Shown: positions 10,749-20,877 of the stretch, piece after piece
Layout: each line of letters opens with the position of its first letter
Numbering within the stretch: position 1 is the stretch's first letter
Source: Pochonia chlamydosporia 170
Lineage: Eukaryota > Ascomycota > Sordariomycetes > Hypocreales > Clavicipitaceae
Direction of reading: 5' to 3'
DNA: 64,000 nt
NCBI RefSeq assembly: GCF_001653235.2
Contig: NW_019154044.1
Span: 620,001-684,000 of the forward strand
The notes under the pieces: generated by a model
Database searches by the model: none
What the model was told of the DNA's origin: nothing
Seen by the model: only the letters and a program-made list of their open reading frames with translations
Translations under genes and position numbers: made by a program

Positions 10749-11570
10749 GATATGATGATATGAATGCGTGAGGAGGTTTAGACAAACTAATTACCATATT
10801 ACTTTCATGTTGTCGCGCAGTATTTCCATAGAGGGACATGAAGCCGTGACTGGAGTTTTTCAGAGTTCCCATGTCTCACACTTCAAATATTACCCATTGG
10901 CATGCCTACGCCACAATCTGGTGAATAACATCTTCTGCTGGTCTCGTGGCCAACGTGTCCCAGTAACACAACTTTTGGCGATTTCACCAGTGAAAATAGA
11001 GTCATCATCGAACATTTGAGTCCAGGCCCAGCTGAGATCTTGTCATGATATCCCAACCACGCCAAGAGTGGCTTGTGGCATCTCCAAGCTACAGATAAGA
11101 ACTGGACATCAAACTCGGCCATCCCTAGCGCAATCCATCATGCTGTGCAACGGCAATGCTCACGCCTGGCGTCAACGGCGGCGTGGGTCCGACCCAGAAT
11201 TCGCCCAAACAGCCTAATACTTATCTCCAGGCCTCTCCTTACCATCCATCTCCCATCAAGCCCCCGAGAGAAACTCGCTCCCTCCACGCTAGTGGCGTCA
11301 AATTTCGCGGGGGAGGGGAGCATCCTTGTCTCCAGCATGAACGACCAGCCTCATCCCGGGCATGTGCCTGTTAGATCAACATCTAGACTATGCTGCGACG
11401 TCGGGGACGCGATCATGATGGTCAATATTGACGATAACAACATCACGGTGGCTGACAGTCTAGACGCAAGCTTCAGTGGCCTATGACGAGACTATAAAAG
11501 GCTGGCAGGGCCTCAGTTATCGCGACTTGTCCCGTACCAGCCATTCCACTCGTCGCCACAACAAAACACC
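10749..11570. other. Intergenic region, promoter of the permease
   Basis: About 0.8 kb without a recognised gene. Short frames on both strands show no family motifs. The right end carries the TATA box at 11493 and a pyrimidine/CA-rich leader ahead of the permease ATG. Confidence 0.5.
11493..11499 (+). promoter_or_regulatory. TATA box of the permease gene
   Basis: TATAAAA in GACTATAAAAGGCTGG lies 78 nt before the ATG at 11571. The leader after it ends AACAAAACACCATGG, a good fungal start context. Confidence 0.55.
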
Positions 11571-13148
11571 ATGGCGAATACTGACGAACATAACGATGCC
11601 TCTGGGAAGCAACCCGGAGGTATGTATCCCACGTCCGTCCACGACTCCGAAGCAGCAGCACCATCTGCAGACAAGGCATACATCAACGCATCCGGCCATG
11701 TCCAAGAACTTCGTCGCAATTTCAGCCTCTTTTCTCTAGCGGGAATCGGGCTGGTCGTAGGCAATGTATGGCCTGCAATCGGTGGCTCCATCTTAGTCGC
11801 CATCTTCAACGGCGGACCGCCTGGAGTTCTCTATGAATTCCTCGCTGTTTCTATCTGCTATTGGAATGTTGCTGCGAGTATCGCCGAGCTTGCTAGCTCG
11901 ATGCCTTCATCTGCCGGCGTCTATCACTGGGCTTCTGTAACACCGGGTAAACGATGGGGTCGGCCGATTGGATTCTTTGCTGGGTGGTGGAATTACTTCG
12001 CCTGGGTTCTTGGTACGGCGAGCATGACGTCCATCTTTGGAAATACCATCGTTCAGATGTACGCGGTTATGCATCCGGGGTTTGTTGCAAAGCAGTGGCA
12101 TGTTTTTGTTGCCTATGTTATCTTCACCTGGGTGGCGTGTCTGTCCGTCATCTTCGGCAACTCCTTGATGCCTGGGATGAACCGGGCTGGAGCGTTTTGC
12201 ATCGTTGCCTTCTTCCTTATAACCGTTGTGGTTGTCACTGTCATGCCGGGGCTCGACGGTCATCCGGGCCATGCGTCATCGGCATTTGTGTGGACAGAGT
12301 GGACAGCCGATATTGGTTATCCCAATGGATTTGTGTTTCTGGCAGGCATGCTCAACGGGGCATATAGTGTCGGACCTGTTGATGCGGTCACGCACTTGGC
12401 AGAGGAGATTCCAAATCCTGAGAGAAATGTGCCTCTCGCGATAGCCATGCAGGTTTCGATCGGTTTCGTGACCGGGTTTGCCTACCTAATTGCCATCCTA
12501 TACGCCATCAGCGATTACGACGCGCTATTCGAGTCACAATATCCCATCGCCGAGATTTATCGACAAGCGACGGGATCAAACTCCGGAGCATGTGCTCTGC
12601 TGTCAATGATCCTCATCACCATCTCATTCACCGTTCTTGGCCTTCACATTACGTGTGGCAGAACACTTTGGGCTCTCGCCCGCGATGGCGCCACGCCTAT
12701 GCAGAACAAGCTCACGAAAATTAGCCCGAAGCAACATATCCCAGTCTATGCGACTATTGTTTCTGCCATTCTTACCACCATATTGGGCGCCATTTACGTG
12801 GGGAGCACAACCGCCTTCAACGCCTTTTGCAGTGGCTTCATTTTACTTTCCAGCAGCTCTTTCATTGCTTGCATCTTACCTAACATCTTGACTGGGCGGA
12901 AGAACATACGCTATGGGCCATTCAAACTTAAAGGCTCGCTCGGTTTCATCATCAACTCTGTGTCCTGTCTTTATTTGTTAGTGTGGGGTGTCATATACAC
13001 GTTTCCTCCCTCGCTGCCTACCAGTGCAGCCACTATGAACTACTCATCACTGATATGGGGTGGACTTACTATATTTGTGGCGATTTTATGGGTGCTGAAA
13101 TCTGGAAAAGGGTATCGTGGGCCGTTGCAGGGCGAAACTGAGTCTTGA
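11571..13148 (+). CDS. Choline/amino-acid permease (APC superfamily, Hnm1/GABA-permease type)
   Basis: A 525-aa intronless membrane transporter of the APC superfamily. It probably imports choline, GABA or another amino-acid-like substrate by proton symport across the plasma membrane. About 50 polar N-terminal residues precede NFSLFSLAGIGLVVGNVWPAIG, the TM1 signature with a helix break. The consensus block SSAGVYHWASVTPG (TM3 region) and the motif VTHLAEEIPNPERNVPLAI after TM6 are typical of the family. About 12 hydrophobic segments follow, ending near ILWVLKSGKG. The length matches the usual 510-550 aa. A TATA box lies 78 nt upstream. The motif style is closest to choline/GABA-type carriers in fungi, but substrate cannot be fixed from sequence. 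Confidence 0.85.
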   Translation: MANTDEHNDASGKQPGGMYPTSVHDSEAAAPSADKAYINASGHVQELRRNFSLFSLAGIGLVVGNVWPAIGGSILVAIFNGGPPGVLYEFLAVSICYWNVAASIAELASSMPSSAGVYHWASVTPGKRWGRPIGFFAGWWNYFAWVLGTASMTSIFGNTIVQMYAVMHPGFVAKQWHVFVAYVIFTWVACLSVIFGNSLMPGMNRAGAFCIVAFFLITVVVVTVMPGLDGHPGHASSAFVWTEWTADIGYPNGFVFLAGMLNGAYSVGPVDAVTHLAEEIPNPERNVPLAIAMQVSIGFVTGFAYLIAILYAISDYDALFESQYPIAEIYRQATGSNSGACALLSMILITISFTVLGLHITCGRTLWALARDGATPMQNKLTKISPKQHIPVYATIVSAILTTILGAIYVGSTTAFNAFCSGFILLSSSSFIACILPNILTGRKNIRYGPFKLKGSLGFIINSVSCLYLLVWGVIYTFPPSLPTSAATMNYSSLIWGGLTIFVAILWVLKSGKGYRGPLQGETES

Positions 13149-13421
13149 GGGCTACTAAAAGCGTTGGGTAACTGTTCTAGCTTCAAATTTATATACTTGC
13201 CGTTTGCTAAAGTTTCTGTGCCTCAACCTGACAAGTCCCCGTGAACACCACGTTAGGACTTTACTGAATCTGTCACACGATCCTTATATTGCCTCTCTCA
13301 AGTCTCCTCACCCATTTTAGCTTGGAAGTCGGTACTAAATATAATAATACGTTTATGTAGTCTCAACTCCAGACATCTATATACTCTACTGTACACATAG
13401 CGAAGTAGCCTGTCCAGCCCA

Positions 13422-14629
13422 TTACAGCTTAATAACATACTTTCCCTCCAACTGCGCAGAGTTAGTCGTTGTACTGTTTTGAAGGGGAATTATTGACAGC
13501 TTACCTGTCCAAGAGACATCTTTTCCATCAATCCCTCAATATCTTCAAGTTTCGCCCACTTCACCTGTGGTTTAACGGCATGTCTCTTCACAAACTCCAA
13601 AGCTTCCAAAATGTCGGCCCTGGTTCCCACCGACGAGCCCTTAATCGACCACCCATTATCAATCATCCACAATGGATGAATCGAAACGTTGGCATCTTCA
13701 GGAAGAATAGACACACACATCAATGTCCCAAAAGCACCCAGCATCCCAAAAGCCTGCTGGTAGGCCGCAGCTCTTGTGGCGGTAACAATGACGGCCTTCG
13801 CGCCCTTGCCATCGGTAAGCTGCTTGACTTTTGCGCCTGGATCAGCCTCGGAGAGCACATCCACATAATGCTCTGCACCTTGTGCTTTACAGTAACTAGC
13901 CTTAGATGCACCGGCATCTACCGCAATTACACGGTATCCCATTGCATGAGCAAATGCCACGGCCAAGGCGCCCACGCCGCCAGCCGCTCCGGATACTACT
14001 ACCCATTGTCCTGGCGTCAAATGACATCCTTTAATAGCCTTGTAGGCAGTTACACCGCCGCATAGAGTTGGAGCAATCAACTCATCTGGCACGTCATCAA
14101 ACTTGGCCGGAATTCGAGTCAAGTATCGCAATGGGACGATTGTGTATTCAGCCCATGTCCCGTCGTAAGCTTTGCCGGAGTGCATTGCCGCAGAACATCT
14201 CGTCTCTCCCTCATTGACGAGGTCGACGCAGAAGTCACAGACACCGCAAATGTCTCTCAGCCAGGCTACGCCGACGCGCTGACCAATCTGAACTGTGGGA
14301 TCAAGTTCTGCAACACTAGATCCCAGGGCTGCAATCTTGCCGACTCCTTCGTGGCCCAGGATGTTGCCCACGGGTCCCATGTGGCCAAGGGCCATGCCTA
14401 GATCGGAGCCGCAGATGGATGTGAGTGATAGACGGACGAGAACTTCATTTGGGCCAGGGACAGGCCGCGGGAGATTTTGGATGGCGAAGCTTGGTTTGGC
14501 ATTTGGTTCTTGTTCTGACTACAATTGGGTGTAAGCATGAAGAATACTTGGTTTCTGATCTGGTTCAAAGTGCAGTTGAGGATGGCAACTCACAGTTAGA
14601 ACCACGACTTGGTGTGTGAGTTCAGACAT
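13422..14629 (-). CDS. Zinc-containing alcohol dehydrogenase (MDR family)
   Basis: A 359-aa zinc-dependent alcohol dehydrogenase of the medium-chain family, close in type to yeast-like ADHs that interconvert alcohols and aldehydes with NAD(H). Three exons: 14629-14594 encodes only 12 residues, 14518-13505 is the bulk, and 13451-13422 adds LEGKYVIKL-type C-terminal residues. Catalytic zinc ligands include Cys48 (SICGSD) and His68-Glu69 (GHEG). The structural zinc site is CGVCDFC then C after seven residues (GETRC). The Rossmann fingerprint is SGAAGGVGALAV. The last small exon is required to give the conserved end of the family, so a start and stop taken from the long frame alone would be wrong at both ends. 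The gene is convergent with the permease. It appears intact. Confidence 0.87.
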
Positions 14630-15580
14630 CTTGACTCAGTAGTGCGCGTTGCCAGAGTTGGTGATTGAGCTTTTGATGCAGTTCAATTGGCAGCAAGTTA
14701 CCGTTTCAGCTATTGTACTCGTTTTTCTTGTATGCAACGGCTCATATGTGAAAGAAAGAGTTTAGATAGAAACTGTCTTTGACTATTAAGATTACATGCT
14801 TTCCATCTATCCGAGACCGCTGACAAGTCTTGACTTTCTGCCCAGACACCATGTGGAGAGCCATCAACCAAGAGACAACTTAGCTCGGTGGCTTGACATG
14901 ATGTATGCTATGCAGGTCAACTGCCTAATACGGAATTGTCGGATCGATTTATCGAGTGGGCCTCTTCGAAATCCACATTGATGACCGGTTATATATCATA
15001 TCGGGAACATTGGATTCAAACGCGTTTGCATCGGGGAGTTACGAAATGAATGCCGCCGTTTGCGCCATGCATTATCTAGGGTTTTAGGCTAACTATGGGT
15101 CTTACAAGTTTCTGCCACTTGCATACATGTGGCTCAGAGTTGTCAGTTCCTGGTTGACTTGTTACCGGAGTTCTGCCTTGTGCCCCAGAGTTTATTTCCA
15201 TCCCACTGACACCAGAATCATTGCTTAAGAACAGAATTGTCAACATCGTTGAGTTTCTCAGTTTTAAGCCCAAGTATACTTACAATTGCCTCGTGCTTCT
15301 CAAAAAAGAGTTTTGCTTTTGGTTACGAGTTCGCCGCGATAACCCTGGGTCCCCTAGGGTAGCTCATTCACTCAGATTCTCCATCATAAGAGGAGGACGT
15401 ATATGTTTCGGTTACCTGATTAAATTTATGTATTTCATTATTGTAATTTAATGAAGATATAAGCAAGGAAATGACTTCGTTAATAAACACCCACGCAGTT
15501 TCTTTCGCGCGTGCCGTGTCGAAAGGAAAGACAATCCGGCAGACTAAAGCAGGGAAACCAGGTCATTCGTTGATCTCAAA
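14630..15580. other. Intergenic region, no gene recognised
   Basis: 0.95 kb carrying the ADH promoter and the downstream end of the leftward membrane-protein gene. The stretch 15400-15480 is AT-rich. Reading frames are short and without motifs. Confidence 0.5.
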
Positions 15581-18568
15581 TTAAACCCACACCTTACTCG
15601 TGCTGAACCGCTTATATTTGTCTCCCGCCAGCTCTGGGGTGTCTCCAGAAGAGTATCTCCCATTCTTGGAATAACGCCCTTTCCAAGGGCGGTCATTCGC
15701 CGCCTCAAAATAGTAGTGATTCTTCTTCTCAGCGTAAGAAATCTTCCAAGGGACCACGTAATCCCTCCTCTTCGGGCCACCACCGCAGCTACCGTTAAAT
15801 TGAGAGCTAGGGGGACTGTTAATGGCCAGAGTAAAAAGATTCTCGCTCTCTGTGAAGTCTGTAAGGGTGTGTGCATGTACCCATATGTAAGCGAAGCAAA
15901 GACAGTTGAGCACGAAGACGACGCCTAGGACCGGGTACCAGACGCCACCTTGCCACAGATGGATATGACCAGAGGTGTATTCTTGGCTCCTGACAGAGGC
16001 ATTGAACGTCTGCAAAACGGAGTTTTGAAGTATGTTGCCTGCTGTTGTGTACTCCCAGTAGTGTACGAATGGCGTCTGGATTGCACCCAAGGCTGCAGTT
16101 GACGCTAACAGAACTGCCAGCATTTCGCCCATGGAGGGGAGATCGACCCGGAGTTCTGGCTGTTGTAAAATTGTTTTGGTGAGGATGTTGGCATTCGAGG
16201 AGTTGCTGTTTCGCAGGCCTCCATTCAAATCCAATGACTTGCGCCATTCATCAGCAACAAACTAGTTTGTACAAAATTGCGTTAGTTATGAGCTCGTGGC
16301 TTTAATTCGTTGACTGCTTCACGTACCTTCCAGTCCTTGTCTGGTGGAGACCAACTCTGATTGTTTGGAAAGGAGCGGTGATATGCTGTTTTGTCATTTG
16401 GATCTTCGCAATGTGCTTTCATTGTCCAGCCTTGGGTGCCAGTGACTTCGAATATTGTTGAACAAGCCGGCGACAGCCATGATCTTGCCTCACAAAGAGT
16501 ATAATTCGCAATATACGGACTTTTTCCTAGTAGGTATATTGCATCTGAATCTCTCACTGTTCCGTTCGAGATGAAGTTGTACTTATTTGGAAACTATTGT
16601 GGTAAAAATTAGTTGCCAGCTCATGTCCCAGTTTGGAACCAAATGAAGGGTGACGAGTGGCGAGTGGTGTAAGCAAATAGAGGACCTTACCGCAGAGAAA
16701 ACGGGTGGTCGGCGTTTATACTTGGCTCCCCATTTGAAGATGTCATCGAGGATTGTGCTGTTTAAATAGTACGCCTCTCCCTGAGGTGTGAGGTAGGGTG
16801 GGACTTCAGCCTGCCAATCTTCCTCGTGAAATGGAAGAATCTGGTCAGAGATATTAGCCGGCTTCGTTCTGCTATTCGGCCATGAAGTATAGACCAGGGG
16901 GTCAATCTCCTTTGCATCTATGTTGACGCACATGACATTGACAGAAGGCGAGACCACTCCAGCCCTGATGGAGTATTGACCAGTACCACCCAGATCACTT
17001 GGCTGTAATATTTTATTGTCTTTGAACATAGCTGCTGCGTAGACACCTGGATGAGGTAGTGCCATCGTGACATTGTTGATGATACGGCCATATTTTTCGA
17101 AGTTCGCAGTGACGTTACCATGTTCAGCTTCGATCCATGTTGCCTCCATCGTAACATTATCGTACAGTGACAATGAGGCTGCTGGACGACCTTTGAGGTA
17201 GTTTTCTTTGAACGTTCCGTTATTGAAACGATCTGTCCAATTCCCCATAAAGCCCATCATGGATGAGTATGACGCACCGGACAGTTGGACATTGAGGCAA
17301 GACTCTGTATCTGTCTGCTTCCTCGTCTCGACGTCAACCATTGCTGGACACCATTGCCTCAACCATCTGGCATTAGCATATGACGTATATACAGGTCCTG
17401 AGAGTTTTCTGTCGTCCCAGTCGCCAAATTTCAGTTTGGGAGAGACCATGGCATCGGAGGCTGGCGTATAAAATGTCGCCCCAAGGGTAGCCAGAAACAT
17501 GAGCATTGTGCGAAGAGTGACAATACTCCGCCCTCCATACCATAATGCCTCCCAGTTCTGGAACCAAGCACCAGGTTGATTGATCCAGCCTTTCATACAA
17601 ATTTCGGCAAGTATCAGTCCATTGTCCTTTCTGTAGGCCCTCCGGGTGAGCTGTTGGCCAGCACACCAGGCAAAGGAAGCAACGAAGGAAATTTCGATGC
17701 TTTTGGCGAAGAGTGTGGTCAGTGTTGTAGCTGTTGATGGCTCCAGACTGCCTGTGGAGTGAATCTTATGACCCCACCGAGGCTGAATACAAGCTACTAT
17801 AAACCATAGGCCGCTCATGACAGCAGAGTAAAGGACGACAATCATCATCACTATACTTCGGCTCTGGCCGATATCTTCTCGAGAATCACAGAGCGTGGGT
17901 GGCTCACCTAGTGCCATGTTCTTAGAAAACTATGATTCTGATTGGGCGAAGTGTACCGTTTACTTACTGTATTTTCTGTAGAATATGTCGTCGTCAGTGC
18001 CATGGTCTCCGATCTCAGTGTCTGGGTCCAGGGACGAAGACGAATTATTGTTTGTCGGCCCAGACTGGCCGCTTGTGGCCGTCGGCCGATGTCCCGGAAG
18101 AGTAGTCCGACTCCATGACCAAAGTTTCTCAGCTATACCTGGAATTCTAATCCCACTCCAGGTAGGCGGTCTTGCTGAGCGTCCATCCAAGCTGAGAGGA
18201 GAGTCGAGGAGATGGCAATTAGAATCAGGGGAGGCTGCCTCAGAAGCTGAGGTAATTTCCGGAGACTTTGGTTCGACAGGCTTTCGACGGACACTGGAGG
18301 TTCTGATCTTTTCATCCGGGTATATGCCCAAGCTGTTTGTTGAGGCCTGAGGTGACGATGCCCCATTATCAGGTTGGGGGCTGCCAATGTCGTCTCTGTC
18401 GTCAAGGTGTAAGTGCTCATATCCACTAGGTTTGAATACATTGGACAAGGGTGACTTGGCAGACTGATTCAAGGGCGGTGAGGTAGAGGGGGTCGATGGA
18501 CGAAGAGGCATGATCCCGAATTCCTGCTCGTCCTTTGCAGACATTAACGGGGTGAGGTTGCGTGCCAT
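15581..18568 (-). CDS. Large multipass membrane protein with glycosylated outer loop, unknown function
   Basis: Four exons (18568-17968, 17907-16691, 16593-16327, 16261-15581) join into 921 aa. I do not recognise a named family. Residues 1-200 are disordered, Ser/Pro-rich and presumably cytosolic. Then come hydrophobic segments MMIVVLYSAVMSGLWFIVACI, IEISFVASFAWCAG and TLRTMLMFLATLGATFY. A long central region (about residues 345-770) has many N-x-S/T sequons (NWT, NGT, NVT, NNVT, NIS, NST, NQS) and paired Cys, as expected of an outer or lumenal domain. Two further TM segments (EMLAVLLASTAALGAI and VLGVVFVLNCLCFAYIWV) and a polar tail follow. Intron 1 must end inside CACTAG at 17908 to keep the frame. 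Similar fungal proteins are known to me only as hypothetical. The layout (TM bundle, big glycosylated loop, TM bundle) suggests a surface sensor or transporter accessory, but this is inference. Confidence 0.75.
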
Positions 18569-20877
18569 GTTTGGCTACCCGAGGACAGAACGCTTCCAGG
18601 AGTAGGTGAGCGGGACGGGTAGAGCCACTATTTTGCCGATTCCAAGTGGATCTTGTCAATTGAAGAATGGGGTAATGTAGCACGGGTAATTCTATCCAAA
18701 GATGGAAGAATGGGGAGTTGGTTTGGAAGTGCTTCAACTAACACCGGATGAAGACTACGTAATATACTAAACCTAACTCAGATCAAAGCAAATGGCCATT
18801 GCAGAAGTCAAGTGGCTCCCAGTTGATCAATATGCATAAGAGGAAGCCTCCAACCTCGAAAGATATTATTTGTGCCTTCCTGCAGAAGGGCAGCCAGCAG
18901 ATGGGCTGCTTCCAAACACCGCCTCATGCGGATGATGATCACCCTTCAACCCTTTTCATCGGCGATCAGTCCTCAATTGAGTTTGTTCTAAGCTTGTTCA
19001 CCCAAATGTAGCTCAAAAAGACCAATCTTTCCAGAAAGAACCCTGTCAGCAAATGTGCTCATCAGAACCCATCCACATCTCCTCCAGCCACCTCCTCGAT
19101 CGCCCGCCCCGAGAGAAGAACGACGGACTGGGCACTTGATACGGTTCGGGGATGGAGTGTAACACGGGGAAACACCCAGGCGGGCCGAAAGTAAAACCTT
19201 ACATGCATGTTTGCCATTGGAAACACAAGGTAACAGGTCAGTCAGCACGAAGCCACCTCCCCCAGTTTCCAAGACATGCATATATATGCCCGGCAGTGGG
19301 AACATTGGATTGCGCAAGTTGGCTCACCACATGCTCTACGAGACCATCGGAGCCTTCTTTTGACGCCCGAGGACAAGGGCGGTGTTCTTTTCCGGCCTAG
19401 ACACGAACGAGCTGCAAGTTGTGTAACACAAACTTGCAGAAAGGCAGCGAATCAAGACATGTCGGTCTTGGTACCCAACTCAACTCCTCTAGAACCAACA
19501 GCTCGGGTCACACAACGTGGAGGCCTATTTTTGGGCCTTCACACCATAAACCATGGGATCTTCTGTCGGAAGGCACCCGCTTCTTCAGCTTCTTACTTTG
19601 TGCGGAGTTTATTCTGTAGAGGAACAGCCTTCTGTCCATTGTGGCTGATGAGAGCAAACTTTTTGTATCAAGCAGGCTGTGTGTCTAACACCAGTGGGAA
19701 AGAAAAGACACCAGCACAGATGACATTGCATCTTCTAAATAAAGAGTTGGAATGGGAGGTCTGCTCGCAAGCCTTTCTTACGCACAGAGACAAAGTAGGA
19801 AGGCTGAGGTATTTCCCACCGGACGCACGGGTGCAGCCGAGAGTAATGAATGTTGTGTATCTTGCGCAAGTTTTTCAGAGGTGATGACATTTCAGCACCG
19901 CTTGGCATGTGGTGTCTCACATTCGTCTTGGGACTGATTGAGCTGTGCGATGTGCCAACATGCATTTCTGGCTGTTGGTTAAATGAGCAGTGTGCTTCGT
20001 ACATCAACACGCAATATATCCTTGTTCTATTTTTGTTTGTGTAGAGCCGCATTTTGTCATCGTGGTTTGGCGATCACTAAGCATGGTTGCGGCCCATCCC
20101 GCGATATTGAGCAGCCACAACTTCATGGTCATCCGGTTTTTCATGTGTAACTCACGCATGGGGTTCTACTTGCGGAATTGGGCATTACATGGCTTCCTAC
20201 ATCCTCGAGAAAGACAAGTATGTTGACGGCTGCTTATTCAACATATATAGCATATCAGCCCTTTCTTCAATGCCACCCACACTCAGAATTGTATGGACAA
20301 AATTGGAGAAAGACAGACCTTTACAAGGGGGAATACCGTATAACTCACTCGTATAATTAAGATTGATGGACAATATTCAGCCCCAGATATTGCAACCCTC
20401 CACCCAGAATGCCAACCCCAACCAGGGCAGAAGATGCTTAATTCTCGGATACAGCCGAACCAAAGCCGAAATGACACGCAACAGTAACACGGATATTCTG
20501 CCCGTGTATGGCAGCGTCATGTTGCCCCCATGTAATCCGTATGACATGTCAAAAGAATGTGGACGCTCACAACATTGATAGCTGTGATGTATCTTCCAGC
20601 CACAACTTTTAGACACAGAGCCTCCTTAAAGTCCAGCTACAGGATCCTGCTTCCAATTTTCCTCAAGTCGGTATTACGGGCTGAATGTACATATTGTAGC
20701 AAACTATCTCCCACAACTACCTCCCGCGATTGGCCGTCACTTACATGAAGCAGAGTCATCACAAACACCAACCACAGTCAAACAGCACAGTAATACAAAT
20801 TGTTATTAAAAACAGAGTGGAATCAATCTCATATACCACACTTTGTCCTTCGTACAGAGTACACTCCCAGTGTAACA
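18569..20877. other. Long intergenic region, no gene recognised
   Basis: 2.3 kb between the start of the leftward membrane protein and the 3' end of the leftward calpain gene. It therefore contains one promoter and one 3' region. A 202-codon frame at 19276-19884 has no motif and poor composition. A TACAGAGTA motif lies at 20853. Confidence 0.5.

Noticed and set aside
19276..19884. 202-codon plus-strand open frame
   Set aside because: No family motif, low-complexity-free but random-like composition, and no splice partners.
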